Source: Lentzea tibetensis (GTDB lineage Bacteria > Actinomycetota > Actinomycetes > Mycobacteriales > Pseudonocardiaceae). Taken from it: DNA of 64,000 nt. Shown in pieces: positions 31,771 through 42,107 of the stretch. The stretch is taken from contig NZ_VOBR01000003.1 in NCBI RefSeq assembly GCF_007845675.1, positions 186,001-250,000 on the forward strand, read 5' to 3'. The position numbers and the translations under genes are program-made. Every line of letters begins with the position of its first letter. Position 1 is the first letter of the stretch. Below the pieces are notes generated by a model that was given only the letters and a program-made list of their open reading frames with translations, searched no databases and was not told the origin of the DNA.

Positions 31771-32301
31771 ATGGAGAAACTGCGGGTCGCGGTCATCGTC
31801 GGGTCCACCCGGATGGGGCGGGTCGGCGACGAGATCGGTCGCTGGGCCGCCGACCGGGCGAGTGCCCGCGCGGGCCTGGACGTCACCACGGTCGACCTGG
31901 CCGAGTTCGACTTCCCCGCGCGCTACCCCGAGCAGGCCACCGAGCCGATGCGGGACTTCACCAAGCGCATCGACCACGCGGACGCCTTCGTCATCGTCAC
32001 CCCCGAGTACAACCGGAGCTTCCCGGCGTCGCTCAAGCAGGCCATCGACTACGCCTACGACGAGTGGCACGGCAAGCCCGCGGGGTTCGTCTCCTACGGC
32101 CACCGCTCCGAGGGCTGGTTCGCCGTCGAGCAGCTGCGCACGGTCTTCACCGAGCTGCACGTCGTCACCATGCGCGACTTCGTCGGCATCAACCTGCTCG
32201 ACGACGACCTGCGTGAACGAGAACGCCAGGCCGACACGCTGCTCGACCAGCTCACCTGGTGGGGCACCGCGCTGAGGAACGCCCGTCCCTACGTCTCCTG
32301 A
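31771..32301 (+). CDS. NAD(P)H-dependent FMN reductase
   Basis: 176 residues with the flavodoxin-like FMN reductase pattern: [20 protein letters not shown] at the start for the FMN phosphate, and [19 protein letters not shown] near 72, where P-E-Y-N is the family signature. It should reduce FMN, quinones or azo compounds with NAD(P)H. AAGGAGG lies upstream of the ATG (31758-31764). It heads an operon with a drug-type ABC exporter 11 nt downstream, which suggests a joint role in xenobiotic stress. Confidence 0.88.
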   Translation: MEKLRVAVIVGSTRMGRVGDEIGRWAADRASARAGLDVTTVDLAEFDFPARYPEQATEPMRDFTKRIDHADAFVIVTPEYNRSFPASLKQAIDYAYDEWHGKPAGFVSYGHRSEGWFAVEQLRTVFTELHVVTMRDFVGINLLDDDLRERERQADTLLDQLTWWGTALRNARPYVS

Positions 32302-32312
32302 AAGGAAAGAAC

Positions 32313-33257
32313 ATGCTGGCGATCGAGACCAAAGGCCTGGTCAAGGTGTTCGGCAAGACCCGTGCGGTCGACGGCGTCGACCTCGCGGTCCCCGCGGGCA
32401 CCGTCTACGGGCTGCTCGGGCCGAACGGCGCGGGCAAGACGACCACCGTCCGGCTGCTCGCGACGTTGCTCAAGCCCGACGACGGCGTCGCCGAAGTGTT
32501 CGGGCACGACGTGCGCGCCGATCCGGACGCCGTGCGTGCGCTGGTCAGCCTCACCGGGCAGTACGCATCGGTCGACGAGGACCTGACGGGTACGGAGAAC
32601 CTGATCCTGCTCGGCAGGCTGCTCGGCCACACGGGCAAGTCGGCCAGGGCACGCGGCGAGCAGCTGCTGGAGGCGTTCGGGCTGACCGACGCGAAGGACC
32701 GCCAGGTCAAGAACTACTCCGGCGGCATGCGGCGCAGGCTGGACATCGCGGCCAGCATCTTCGCCACGCCGCAGCTGCTGTTCCTCGACGAGCCGACGAC
32801 CGGGCTCGACCCGCGCAGCCGCAACCAGGTGTGGGACATCGTCCGCGCCGTCGTGGACGCGGGCACCACGGTCCTGCTCACCACCCAGTACCTCGACGAG
32901 GCCGACCAGCTGGCGAGCCGCATCGCGGTGATCGACCGCGGCAAGGTCATCGCCGAGGGCACCAAGGGCGAGCTGAAGGCCAGCGTCGGCGTCGGATCGA
33001 TCCACGTGCGGCTGCGTGACGCCGGCCAGCGCGCCGAGGCGCAGCAGCTGCTCACGCGCGTGCTCGACGCCGACATCCAGCTCGACTCCGACCCGGTCGC
33101 GCTCACCGCGTGTCTCGGGGGCCACGCGACCGAGCAGGCCGCGGAAGCACTCGCCCAGCTCGCCCGCGCGGGCATCACCGTCGACAACTTCTCACTCGGC
33201 CAGCCGAGCCTCGACGAGGTCTTCCTGGCACTGACCGACAAGGAGCAGGCAGCATGA
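32313..33257 (+). CDS. DrrA-type ABC exporter ATP-binding subunit
   Basis: 314 residues. Walker [11 protein letters not shown] near 38, signature [11 protein letters not shown] near 136, Walker [14 protein letters not shown] near 156 and the switch region [13 protein letters not shown] are complete. The C-terminal 90 residues match the daunorubicin-resistance DrrA type, with a tail ending in [10 protein letters not shown]. It powers export of a hydrophobic compound together with the permease that starts in its stop codon (ATGA). GAAAGGAAAG upstream acts as ribosome binding site. Confidence 0.92.
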   Translation: MLAIETKGLVKVFGKTRAVDGVDLAVPAGTVYGLLGPNGAGKTTTVRLLATLLKPDDGVAEVFGHDVRADPDAVRALVSLTGQYASVDEDLTGTENLILLGRLLGHTGKSARARGEQLLEAFGLTDAKDRQVKNYSGGMRRRLDIAASIFATPQLLFLDEPTTGLDPRSRNQVWDIVRAVVDAGTTVLLTTQYLDEADQLASRIAVIDRGKVIAEGTKGELKASVGVGSIHVRLRDAGQRAEAQQLLTRVLDADIQLDSDPVALTACLGGHATEQAAEALAQLARAGITVDNFSLGQPSLDEVFLALTDKEQAA

Positions 33258-34090
33258 CCGCCACCATCGAGCAACTGGAAGCCCCGAAGCCGGAGGCGCT
33301 GGCGGCCGTGCTCGTTGCGAAGACGCGGCCGCCGCGACCGAGCGCGCTCAGCGCGAGCATCACGTTCGGCTGGCGCGCGGTGCTGAAGATCAAGCACGTG
33401 CCCGAGCAGCTGTTCGACGTCACCGCGTTCCCGATCATGATGATCCTGATGTTCACGTACCTCTTCGGCGGTGCGCTGGCCAGCTCGCCGACCGAGTACC
33501 TGCAGTTCCTGCTGCCGGGCATCATGGTCACGAGCGTCGTGATGATCACGATGTACACGGGTGTCGCGGTCAACACGGACATCGAGAAGGGCGTGTTCGA
33601 CCGGTTCCGCACGCTGCCGATCTGGCGTCCCGCGCCGATGGTCGGCTACATCCTCGGCGACCTGCTGCGGTACGTGCTGGCGTCCACGACGATCATGCTG
33701 GTCGGACTGGTGCTCGGCTACCGGCCCGCAGGCGGCTTCACCGGCGTGGTGCTCGCGGTCGGTGTGCTGATGGCGTTCTCGTTCGCGTTCTCCTGGGTGT
33801 GGACGATGTTCGGCCTGCTGATGCGCAGCGAGAAGTCCGTGATGGGCGTGAGCATGCTCGTGCTGATGCCGCTCACGTTCCTCAGCAACGTCTACGTGAA
33901 CCCGGCGACGATGCCGGGCTGGCTCCAGGCGTTCGTGAACGTCAACCCGATCACGCAGCTCGTGTCCGCGGTGCGCGGCTTCATGAGCGGCAGCGCCGAC
34001 GCGGGCGCGCTGTCGTGGACGCTCGGCTACACGATCGCGTTCACGGTGGTCTTCGGTGCGCTGACGATGAGGCTCTACAACCGGAAGTGA
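33254..34090 (+). CDS. DrrB-type ABC-2 permease
   Basis: 278 residues with six predicted membrane segments ([97 protein letters not shown]). [14 protein letters not shown] and [12 protein letters not shown] are hallmarks of ABC-2 drug permeases. It forms the channel for the adjacent DrrA-like ATPase. Its end overlaps the convergent AAA gene by 16 bp. Confidence 0.92.
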   Translation: MTATIEQLEAPKPEALAAVLVAKTRPPRPSALSASITFGWRAVLKIKHVPEQLFDVTAFPIMMILMFTYLFGGALASSPTEYLQFLLPGIMVTSVVMITMYTGVAVNTDIEKGVFDRFRTLPIWRPAPMVGYILGDLLRYVLASTTIMLVGLVLGYRPAGGFTGVVLAVGVLMAFSFAFSWVWTMFGLLMRSEKSVMGVSMLVLMPLTFLSNVYVNPATMPGWLQAFVNVNPITQLVSAVRGFMSGSADAGALSWTLGYTIAFTVVFGALTMRLYNRK

Positions 34091-36954
34091 ACGCGCTCGG
34101 CCGGCTGGTACAGGCAGGTCGACCCGGTGGAGACGGCGGCGCGCAGGTGCGCCGCCAGCTCCGGGTGGATGTCGTCGAGCCTGCGGAGCGTGTCGCGGAT
34201 CCTGGCCGTCACGGCCTTCCGCGCGCGCTCCGCCTCGTCGCCCAGCCGTCTCGTTCGTCCCGCGAGTCCCGCCGCGGCACGGAGTTCCTCCAGCAACGCC
34301 ACGCGCTCGCGGTCCAGTGCCGCGGCGCGGTCGTCGTTCCCGGCGAGCGACGCGGAGTCGATCTCCTCGTCCAGCTGGGAAAGCCGTCGCTGGTAGGCGG
34401 CTTTCGCTTGGGCATCAAGGATGTCGTCACCGCCGAGCCGCGCGGACGGCACGGCGTCCGGGTCGAGCAGCGACACCGCCGGCACCGGTACACCAGCTCG
34501 GCTCAGCAGCACGTGCAGATCCCGCAGGCCCTTCGCGTCCGGCAGGTTCGCTGAACGGCCAGCGAACCGGAGCATCCACACCGGACCCTCGCGGTGGAAC
34601 TCGTTGTCCCCCAACGGCATGCCCAGGTGGGCGCGGGCCTTCTCCGCCCAGGGGCGCGACCGCATCCGCTCAGCGGACTCGACGGCCGCGGTGAACTTCT
34701 CGGTCGCCGACGGCAGTCCGAGCGCGGCCTCGACCAGGCCGAGGTACAGGTCGACGGGACCGCTGATGTCGCAGCCGTACAACGACACCAGCCACTGACC
34801 GCGGTACGGCATGAGCGCGGTGCGCACCTGTTCGCACAGCTCCCGGTCGCCCGTCGCGGCCGCGAACTCGGCGCGGAACCGCCACCACAGCGGCTCGAAC
34901 CAGCGCTGGTGCCGTTCGTCCTTGGTGGGGAACTCGGCGAGGTGCGGACGTGCCGCCTCCACGTCACCGCGGTGCAGCGCGACGAGCCCGGCGAGCAGAC
35001 CGGGGTAGGAGTAGCCGCTGTTCTCGATGTCCGACCTCATCGCGTCGATCGCGTCGAGGTCACCGCGCAGCATCCGCAGCGCCCACCACAGGTGCACCTG
35101 CATCGTCGACGGGTAGGCGTGCTCGCCCGACAGCCCGTCCGCCTGGCGCAGCAACGCCTCCGCCTCGTCGAAGCCGCCGATCATCGCGGTGATGACGCTC
35201 CGGTCGATCGACGACGCCCACGTGAAACGCGGCATCCCGGCCCGTTCGCAGAGCGCGAGAAACGCGTGGAACTGGTCCAGGTAGGCGGGATCTCCCAGCT
35301 CCAGCATGGCGACCCAGCGCAGTGACATCGCGAACTGCTCGGTCGTCACGGAGCCCGTGCGCCGGGAGACCTCGATCAACTCGTCGGTGAGCTCGAGGCG
35401 TTCCGCCGCGTTGCCGAGGCCCCAGGTGACGTCGTGGGTCGCCCACAGGCTGTGCGTCAGCACCTCGTCGTCGTCGCCGTCACGGGCCAGCTTCGCCACG
35501 AACGCGCTGAGCTCGCGGGCCAGTTCCTCCTGCGTGCGACCGGGGTCCGGCTTGCCGATCATCCGCTCGTACGCCTCGTCGAGGAACGGCACGGCATCCG
35601 TCGGCTCCTTGAACCGGTACGCGACCAGCGCGACCCGTGCCAGCAGCTCCGGGTCGTCGACCTCACGCGCCACTCGGGCGGCGTCCTCGAAGACCTGCCA
35701 GCCGCCGGGGCGATCGCCGTTGTGGATCATCTCGTGGCCGAGGTCGAGCGCGATCATCACCCTGCGCTGCGGGTTCTCCGAGCGTTCGGCCGCGCGCTGG
35801 AAGTACCCGATCGACTCGTCGATCGCGAGCCGGTCGCTCGCGTCCCGTGCCGCGGCGACGAGCAGGTCCGCGGCCTTGGCCGGGTCGACGCGGTCACCGG
35901 CGAGGTAGGCGTGACGCCCCTTCTCGGCCGGTTCGGTGACCGCGTCGGCGGCGGCCGCGTGCCACCGCGCCGGGTCGTCGAGGCCGGCGTACAACGTCTC
36001 GCGGACGAGGTCGTGCACGAACGAGAAACGCCCGCCGCCCAGCGAGATCACCAGCCGCGCCTGCGCCGCCTGGTCGAGCAGCCGGTCGACCTGCGGCGCC
36101 GGTGCACCCGCCGTCGCGGCCAGCACCGGGCGGTGGAACTCGCGGCCCAGCACGGCCGCAGTGGTCAGCAGGTCGCTGACCGGCTGGGGCAGCAACGACA
36201 TCCGGCGCTGCAACGCGTCCCGCACGCCCGGCGGGATCGTCGTGGTGCTGCCGGTGTGCCACAGCCGCGCGGTCTGTTCGACGAAGAACGGGTTGCCGCC
36301 GGTGCGCCGGTGCATCTCGGCGACCAGTTCGGGATCGGGCTTGGCGCCGGTCGTGCGCTCGATCAGCTCGCCGACCTCGGCCGCGTCGAGACCGGTGAGC
36401 GTCACGGTCGTCGCCTTGGCCAGCAACGGGGACATCAGCTGCTCGTCGACCTCGCCGTCGCGGTACGTGCCGATCAGCACGAGCCGTTCGAACCAGGTGT
36501 GCTGCGCGGCGAACTCCAGCAGCTTCAACGACGCCGCGTCCGCCCAGTGCAGGTCGTCCAGCACGACCACGATCGGACGGTCCTGCGCGGCCGACACCAG
36601 CGCGGTCGTCACGGCGTCGTAGAGCGTGAAGCTGTCGGTGGCCTGCGAGGTGGTCTCGCCGAGCAGCGCGGACAGCGCGGGGTGGCTGATCGCGTGCGTG
36701 CGGCCCTGATTCGTGCGGCGCAGCGCGCGGACGACCTGCGTCCACGGCCAGTAGCCCGGTGCGTTGTCCGAGTCCCAGCACGAACCGCCGAGCACGAGCG
36801 CGCCACGCGCCCGTGCTTCTTCCGCCGCGAGGGTGACGAGCGTCGTCTTCCCGATGCCCGCCTCACCGGTCACCAGCACCAGGCCGCCGTGGCTCTCCAC
36901 GGCTCTGCTGATCTCCGCCCGCAGCACGCCAGCTGGGTGGTCTCGCCCGATCAC
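34075..36954 (-). CDS. large AAA ATPase/TPR regulator without an obvious LuxR helix-turn-helix
   Basis: 959 residues from the GTG at 36954 (a TTG 30 nt upstream is possible). It opens with IGRDHPAGVLRAEISRAV and a P-loop VTGEAGIGKTTL near 30, Walker B IVVVLDDLHWAD near 130, then long TPR-like helices. The C-terminus (LGDEAERARKAVTARIRDTL ... HPELAAHLRAAVSTG) resembles tails found on actinobacterial MalT/LuxR-like ATPases, but I see no LuxR HTH. It may regulate through another protein. It is next to a MarR gene and convergent with the ABC exporter. Confidence 0.78.
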   Translation of the reverse strand: MIGRDHPAGVLRAEISRAVESHGGLVLVTGEAGIGKTTLVTLAAEEARARGALVLGGSCWDSDNAPGYWPWTQVVRALRRTNQGRTHAISHPALSALLGETTSQATDSFTLYDAVTTALVSAAQDRPIVVVLDDLHWADAASLKLLEFAAQHTWFERLVLIGTYRDGEVDEQLMSPLLAKATTVTLTGLDAAEVGELIERTTGAKPDPELVAEMHRRTGGNPFFVEQTARLWHTGSTTTIPPGVRDALQRRMSLLPQPVSDLLTTAAVLGREFHRPVLAATAGAPAPQVDRLLDQAAQARLVISLGGGRFSFVHDLVRETLYAGLDDPARWHAAAADAVTEPAEKGRHAYLAGDRVDPAKAADLLVAAARDASDRLAIDESIGYFQRAAERSENPQRRVMIALDLGHEMIHNGDRPGGWQVFEDAARVAREVDDPELLARVALVAYRFKEPTDAVPFLDEAYERMIGKPDPGRTQEELARELSAFVAKLARDGDDDEVLTHSLWATHDVTWGLGNAAERLELTDELIEVSRRTGSVTTEQFAMSLRWVAMLELGDPAYLDQFHAFLALCERAGMPRFTWASSIDRSVITAMIGGFDEAEALLRQADGLSGEHAYPSTMQVHLWWALRMLRGDLDAIDAMRSDIENSGYSYPGLLAGLVALHRGDVEAARPHLAEFPTKDERHQRWFEPLWWRFRAEFAAATGDRELCEQVRTALMPYRGQWLVSLYGCDISGPVDLYLGLVEAALGLPSATEKFTAAVESAERMRSRPWAEKARAHLGMPLGDNEFHREGPVWMLRFAGRSANLPDAKGLRDLHVLLSRAGVPVPAVSLLDPDAVPSARLGGDDILDAQAKAAYQRRLSQLDEEIDSASLAGNDDRAAALDRERVALLEELRAAAGLAGRTRRLGDEAERARKAVTARIRDTLRRLDDIHPELAAHLRAAVSTGSTCLYQPAERVHFRL

Positions 36955-36994
36955 CTGTGCGACGTTAGCCGAAGGGTCTGACAAACCCGGACGA

Positions 36995-37456
36995 TCACGA
37001 CGGGGGAGCGGGCGGCCCGTCGTAGTGGATCCGCTCGCGGAACGGCCGTCGTTCGAGCAGCGCGATGGCTTCGGCGACCAGGGTGCTGAGCGGGTAGGCG
37101 AGCTCGCCGTCGAACTGCTCGCGGGCGGCCTCGGTCGCGTCCCACTCGGCGTCCATGATCGGGATCAGCGCCTCGGCCTTCGGCGTCAGGTGCGCGATCC
37201 GCTGCCGCGCGTCGGTGCCGGGACGCAGCTCGGCGAGCCCGTCCTTGGCCATCTGGTTGACCGTCTGGCTGGCCGCGCTGTGCGTGACGCGCAGCTTCGT
37301 GGCGATGTCGCGGATCGAGAGCGGGCCGTGCTCGCGCAGCGCCCGGACGACGGGCACGTACCTGGGGCGCAGGTCTTCGACGCCGAGCTCTTCGTAGATC
37401 TTCATGACGTCGCCGTCGAGCAGTTCGAGCAGATGACGCAGCTGGGTCCCTAGCAC
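36995..37456 (-). CDS. MarR-family regulator
   Basis: 153 residues with a winged helix (LSIRDIATKLRVTHSAASQTVNQMAKDGLAELRPG ... ARQRIAHLTPKAEAL) typical of MarR proteins. The GTG start at 37456 lies about 6 nt after a -10-like TATATT, so the message is probably leaderless. The divergent iminopeptidase and a palindrome in the 42-bp gap make autoregulation and control of that peptidase likely. Confidence 0.85.
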   Translation of the reverse strand: MLGTQLRHLLELLDGDVMKIYEELGVEDLRPRYVPVVRALREHGPLSIRDIATKLRVTHSAASQTVNQMAKDGLAELRPGTDARQRIAHLTPKAEALIPIMDAEWDATEAAREQFDGELAYPLSTLVAEAIALLERRPFRERIHYDGPPAPPS

Positions 37457-37462
37457 TGCGCT

Positions 37463-37480
37463 AATATAACAGCACTGTTA
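37463..37480. promoter_or_regulatory. MarR operator and -10 box
   Basis: TAACAGCACTGTTA (37467-37480) has 6-bp inverted arms around CA. On the minus strand TATATT (37463-37468) touches it and is the best -10 box for the marR gene. Confidence 0.6.
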
Positions 37481-37498
37481 GATCTGAGGGGAGATGGC

Positions 37499-38446
37499 GT
37501 GTACCCGGAGATCGAGCCCTACCAGCACGGCATGCTCGAGGTCGGCGACGGCAACCACATCTACTGGGAGACCAGCGGCAACCCGGACGGCAAGCCCGCC
37601 GTCGTGTGCCACGGCGGACCGGGGTCGGGCTCCCGGCCGTCCACCCGGCGGTTCTTCGACCCGGCCGCGTACCGGATCGTGCAGTTCGACCAGCGCGGGT
37701 GCGCTCGCAGCACGCCGCACGCGGGTGACCCGGCGACGTCGCTGGAGACGAACACGACCGCGCACCTCGTCGCGGACATGGAGTTGCTGCGCGAGTTCCT
37801 CGGCATCGAGAAGTGGCTCGTCATGGGCGGGTCGTGGGGTTCGACGCTCGCGCTGGTGTACGCCGAGCAGCACCCGCACCGCGTGTCGGAGCTGGTGATC
37901 CCGGCCGTGACGACGTCGCGGCACTCCGAGCACGCGTGGATCACCCGCGGGCTGCGGATCTTCTTCCCTGACCACTTCGAGGCGTTCCAGGCCGGGCTGC
38001 CGCCCGAGGACCGCGACGGCAACATCCCGGCCGCGTACCAGCGGCTGCTCAACTCGCCCGACCCGGAGGTGCGCGCGAAGGCCGCGTGGGACTGGTGCAA
38101 GTGGGATCTGGCCACGATCACCGGCGGGGACAACGACTTCACCGGCCGGTTCGCCGACCCGGACTTCCGCTACCTCTCCGCGCGGCTCGTCACGCACTAC
38201 TGGGGCAACGAGGCGTTCCTCTCCGACGGCCAGGTGATCCGCGACCTCGGCAAGCTCGCCGGCATCCCCGGTGTGCTCATCCACGGCCGCAACGACTTCG
38301 GCGGCCCGCTCACCACAGCGTGGGACGTCGCGCAGGGGTGGCCCGACGCCGAGCTGGTGATCCTCAACGACGCCGGGCACACCGCGGACGAGAGCAGCAG
38401 CATGGAACGCGCCGTGCTCGCCGCACTCGACCGCTTCCGCAGGTAG
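37499..38446 (+). CDS. proline iminopeptidase (S33)
   Basis: 315 residues. The oxyanion motif HGGPGSGSRPSTRRFFDP near 40, FDQRGCARSTPH near 63 and the nucleophile GGSWGSTLAL near 112 are the signatures of prolyl iminopeptidase, with the acid in IHGRNDFGGP and the base His in NDAGHTADES. It releases N-terminal proline from peptides in the cytoplasm. GAGGGGAG upstream supports the GTG at 37499. It ends 5 bp before a long terminator hairpin. Confidence 0.9.
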   Translation: MYPEIEPYQHGMLEVGDGNHIYWETSGNPDGKPAVVCHGGPGSGSRPSTRRFFDPAAYRIVQFDQRGCARSTPHAGDPATSLETNTTAHLVADMELLREFLGIEKWLVMGGSWGSTLALVYAEQHPHRVSELVIPAVTTSRHSEHAWITRGLRIFFPDHFEAFQAGLPPEDRDGNIPAAYQRLLNSPDPEVRAKAAWDWCKWDLATITGGDNDFTGRFADPDFRYLSARLVTHYWGNEAFLSDGQVIRDLGKLAGIPGVLIHGRNDFGGPLTTAWDVAQGWPDAELVILNDAGHTADESSSMERAVLAALDRFRR

Positions 38447-38450
38447 AGCC

Positions 38451-38494
38451 TCGTGAGTGATTGGGAGCGCTATAGGCCTCCCAATCACTCACGA
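38451..38494. terminator. Bidirectional terminator hairpin (copy 2 of the repeated element)
   Basis: TCGTGAGTGATTGGGAG (38451-38467) and CTCCCAATCACTCACGA (38478-38494) pair perfectly over 17 bp with a loop CGCTATAGGC. It is nearly the same element as at 26112-26161 and sits between convergent genes ending at 38446 and 38498. Confidence 0.8.
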
Positions 38495-38497
38495 CTG

Positions 38498-40093
38498 TCA
38501 TGGTGCGGTGGGGCCGGGCTTGGCGTAGAGGTCCTCGCCCGCCCAGTGGATCCGGTCGTTCGCCGGCTTCGGGCGGAACGGCACGAAGTTCGCCGCGTCG
38601 TCCGTGCTCCCGGTGCCGTCGTACTTGGCGCGCAACGGGTACGGGAACACCGGGCGCGTGCGCGTGACGTTGCCCTGCTGGTCACGCCGCTCGGCGATCA
38701 CCTTGTCCGGTGCCTTCCCTCGTTCGACCCAGCCGATCAGCTCCTTGAACGGGTCGAACGAGGTGAGCCCGGAGCCGTCCCCGCAGTGGTACATCGACGG
38801 GACGACGAACAGGCGTGCCCAGCTCTGCGGGACGCCCTTCGTCAGCCGCTGCCAGTAGTCCAGCGTGCCGTCGAACGGGATGGCCTCGTCGTTCGCGCCG
38901 TGCCAGATGATCAGCTTGCCGCCGGAGCGGCGGAAGTCGCGCAGGTCGAGGCTCATCGCGTTCGCCTTGAGCAGCTCGGGCGTCAGCCTGCGCAGCTCGG
39001 GCACGGTGAACTTGAACTCGGCGAGCGACGAGTGCGGCGTGCCGATCGGGTAGGCGAGGTGGCGCAGCCCGTTGTCCGCGAGGCCCGCCGAGATCGAGCC
39101 GCCGAACTCGGGGATCGGCGTGATCCAGCCGCGCCACGCGAGCTCGGAGCCGTACGTCTCGCCGCCGCCGGGGTACAGCTTGCGGCCGGCCGCGTCCGTC
39201 GGGCCCGCGTACAGCGCGCGCACGTTGTCGACTTCCGGCTGGGTGAGGCACGTCGGCTGGTCCGGTCCGTCGCACCGCAGCTTGCCGGGGTCGTAGTCGC
39301 ACGCCCGCGGGTCGTCGATCTGGTCGTCGGTGAGCCCGTCGAGCTGGTCGCACTCGGCCATCACCGCGTTGTGCAGCACGGGCAGCTTCACGTCGGGGAT
39401 CGGGTGACGCGCGAGCCACGCCTGGAGCACGACGATCGGGCCGTAGTGGTTGGCGGGCGCCCCGGCGATGATGCCGTCGAAGTCGTCCGGATAACGCTGT
39501 GCCAGCAGCAAGGCCTCGCGGCCGCCGTTGGAGCAGCCCGAGAAGTACGACTTGGTCGGCGCCTTGCCGTAGAACGCCTGGATGATTCGCTTGCTGGCCT
39601 TGGACAACACGTGCGGTGCGCGGAAGAAGTAGTCGTCCCGCGCGGCCTGGTTGTTCTTCCCCCAGGTCGTGTCGAACGGGTTCTCCGGCGGTGCCAGGTG
39701 GCCGTCATCGGTCGCCGCGACGGCCGCGTCACCCGCGCCCGGACCGCACTGCGGGAACGACGGCGCCTGCAGGTACCCGCAGAACCCGCCGCAGCCGTAC
39801 GGCAGGTACCGGCCGCGGTACGTGCTGGTCGGCAGCTTCAGCTGGAAGCCGATGTTCGGTTCGATGGTGCCGCGCACGTCGCAGTGCTCGGCCTCCGCAC
39901 CGGCGGCCACGACGGTCGCCGACTTGACGTGCGTCATCGCGTGCGGCACGTCGAAGTCGCGGACGAGGTCGGCGCACTGGCGCACCGGCCGGATGGTGGA
40001 ATCCGTTGCTGCCGCAGCGGGAACGAGTCCCGCCGCGACGGTCGCGAGTGCGACGATGGGAACGAAGAGCTTGCGGTGCAAGGAAATCTTCAC
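38498..40093 (-). CDS. secreted tannase/feruloyl-esterase family protein
   Basis: 531 residues with a signal peptide (MKISLHRKLFVPIVALATVA, cut near 30). The nucleophile motif GCSNGGREAL near 190, an acid region (HGANDEAIPFDGT) and MYHCGDG near 460 follow the CS-D-HC arrangement of the tannase family, in which a disulfide joins the residues next to the catalytic Ser and His. Substrates are esters of gallic, ferulic or related acids. It starts 31 nt after the permease gene and may be in its operon. Confidence 0.87.
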   Translation of the reverse strand: MKISLHRKLFVPIVALATVAAGLVPAAAATDSTIRPVRQCADLVRDFDVPHAMTHVKSATVVAAGAEAEHCDVRGTIEPNIGFQLKLPTSTYRGRYLPYGCGGFCGYLQAPSFPQCGPGAGDAAVAATDDGHLAPPENPFDTTWGKNNQAARDDYFFRAPHVLSKASKRIIQAFYGKAPTKSYFSGCSNGGREALLLAQRYPDDFDGIIAGAPANHYGPIVVLQAWLARHPIPDVKLPVLHNAVMAECDQLDGLTDDQIDDPRACDYDPGKLRCDGPDQPTCLTQPEVDNVRALYAGPTDAAGRKLYPGGGETYGSELAWRGWITPIPEFGGSISAGLADNGLRHLAYPIGTPHSSLAEFKFTVPELRRLTPELLKANAMSLDLRDFRRSGGKLIIWHGANDEAIPFDGTLDYWQRLTKGVPQSWARLFVVPSMYHCGDGSGLTSFDPFKELIGWVERGKAPDKVIAERRDQQGNVTRTRPVFPYPLRAKYDGTGSTDDAANFVPFRPKPANDRIHWAGEDLYAKPGPTAP

Positions 40094-40124
40094 GAATTGT
40101 CCTCCCCCGGTTGCAGGACCGGGG

Positions 40125-42107
40125 TCAGCTTACGTGAATCGACGGCCTCTTCGAGGGGTCTTGCTCGTCGTGCGTCCGCAGGATCTCGCGCACCACCGGT
40201 GGCGTGTCGCCCTGTCCCAGGATCAGGTACCGGAACAGGTGCGTGAGCGGACTGCCCTCCGACCACTCGAAGTGCGCGTGCGGCCGCACGCCCGTCGCGT
40301 CGCGCAGCGCCAGCAGGATCGCGGCGATCGCGTTCGGCGCGGCCGGTGACGACGAGCGCAGGATGCGGTGGCCGTCCACCTCGACGCCGCGCACGTGCAG
40401 CGTCTTGCTGAACTCCGACGGGTCGCTGATGTCGATCTCCATGAACAGCACGTCCGCGGCGCCGGGCACCGGGTTCATCCCGCGCTGCTCGGCCTCCTTC
40501 GCGTCGTACTCGGCCTTGTCGCCGTCCTGCCGCTTGTTCGCGATGATCGTCAACGCGCCGTCGTGCGCGATCGAGTCCGTGACGAACCGCCGCGCGGCGT
40601 CGTCGAACTCGATGGCCTCGACGCGCAGCTCGGTCGTGCGGCTGACCCTGGACACCAGCGAGATCACCACGATGCCGAGGATGAAGCCCGCGGAGATCGC
40701 GATGCCGTCCGGCTTCTCGATGACGTTCTCCACCAGCGCGTACACCAGGATCAGCGTGAGCACGGTGAACCCGATGGTGGCCTGCTTCTGCTTCTTGCGC
40801 AGTGCGGAGATGGTCACCGCGACGCTGCCGGACACCATCATCGCCAGGATCCCGGTCGCGTACGCGCCGGCCTGAGCGTTGACGTCCGCCTTGAAGATGA
40901 TCGTGATCAGGATGCAGATGGCCGTGTAGACGAGCACGACGGGCCGCACCGCGCGCCCCCACTCCGGCGCCATGCCGTACGACGGCAGGTAGCGCGGCAC
41001 GATGTTGATGAGCCCGGCCATCGCGGACGCGCCGGCGAACCACAGGATCAGGATGCTGCTGACGTCGTAGACCGACCCGAACACCTCGCCGAGCAGCTCG
41101 TGCGCGAGGTACGCGAGCGCCCGGCCACTGGCCTCGCCGCCCGGCGCGACCTTGTCCGGCGGCACCAGCACCGTGGTGATGAAGCTCGTCACGATCAGGT
41201 ACACCGACATGATCAGCGCGGCGGCCGTGAGCAGCTTGCGGGTGTTGCGGATGCGGCTCTTGAGCTTCTCCTCGGGCGTCTCACCGTCGGCCGCGACGAG
41301 CGGCATCATGCTGACCCCGGTCTCGAACCCGGACAGCCCCAGCACGAGCGCGGGGAACGCGAGGATCGCGGGCCCGATGACCCCGGCGAACCCGCCACCT
41401 CCCGCGGTGAGCGCCTGGAGCCAGTTGTCGACGGCGACCGGTTCTCCCATGAGCTTGACGATCCCTGCGACCGCGACCACCGCGTTGAGCAGGAGGAACA
41501 CGCCCACCAGCGGGATCGCCACGCCGACGGCCTCGCTGAAGCCCAGCAGGAACACTCCGCCGAGGATCAGCAGCAACACGATCGTCACGATCATCTCGGC
41601 GCCGTGCAGCGCCTCCGGTGCGTACGGGTTCTCCAGCGCGTGCACCGACGCGTCCGCCGCCGAGAGCGTGATCGTGATGATCCAGCTCGTCGCCACGAAA
41701 CCCAGCAGCACCAGCACGAAGATCTTGCCCCGCCAGAACGGCAGCAGGTCCTCCAGCATCGCCACCGACCCCTGGCCGTGCGGGCTCTCCTCGGCCACCC
41801 TGCGGTACATCGGGAGCATGCCCAGCAGGGTCAGCGCGACGATCAGGATCGTCGCCAGCGGCGAGAGCGCGCCCGCCGCCAGCAGAGCGATGCCGGGCAG
41901 GTACGAGAGGGTGGAGAAGTAGTCGACGCCCGTCAGGCACATGACCTTCCACCACGACTGCGGCTTCGCGTGCGACTCGGAGCTCTCCGGGCCGACCGGC
42001 TGCACGCGCTGGGCCAGCATCCACCTTGCCAGGGGCGACTTCGGGCTGCTCTGACGCTCAGGGCTGGCCACCCGTGCTGGCACCGCGTACTTCGGTGTCG
42101 TGCTCAT
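40125..42107 (-). CDS. APC-superfamily permease with a cytoplasmic C-terminal domain
   Basis: 660 residues. Twelve or so membrane helices cover residues 50-500, opening with [21 protein letters not shown], typical of amino-acid/polyamine (APC) transporters. The last 150 residues ([20 protein letters not shown] ... [20 protein letters not shown]) are soluble and probably regulatory. The ATG at 42107 is used rather than an in-frame GTG 9 nt earlier. No Shine-Dalgarno is visible. Substrate unknown. Confidence 0.85.
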   Translation of the reverse strand: MSTTPKYAVPARVASPERQSSPKSPLARWMLAQRVQPVGPESSESHAKPQSWWKVMCLTGVDYFSTLSYLPGIALLAAGALSPLATILIVALTLLGMLPMYRRVAEESPHGQGSVAMLEDLLPFWRGKIFVLVLLGFVATSWIITITLSAADASVHALENPYAPEALHGAEMIVTIVLLLILGGVFLLGFSEAVGVAIPLVGVFLLLNAVVAVAGIVKLMGEPVAVDNWLQALTAGGGGFAGVIGPAILAFPALVLGLSGFETGVSMMPLVAADGETPEEKLKSRIRNTRKLLTAAALIMSVYLIVTSFITTVLVPPDKVAPGGEASGRALAYLAHELLGEVFGSVYDVSSILILWFAGASAMAGLINIVPRYLPSYGMAPEWGRAVRPVVLVYTAICILITIIFKADVNAQAGAYATGILAMMVSGSVAVTISALRKKQKQATIGFTVLTLILVYALVENVIEKPDGIAISAGFILGIVVISLVSRVSRTTELRVEAIEFDDAARRFVTDSIAHDGALTIIANKRQDGDKAEYDAKEAEQRGMNPVPGAADVLFMEIDISDPSEFSKTLHVRGVEVDGHRILRSSSPAAPNAIAAILLALRDATGVRPHAHFEWSEGSPLTHLFRYLILGQGDTPPVVREILRTHDEQDPSKRPSIHVS

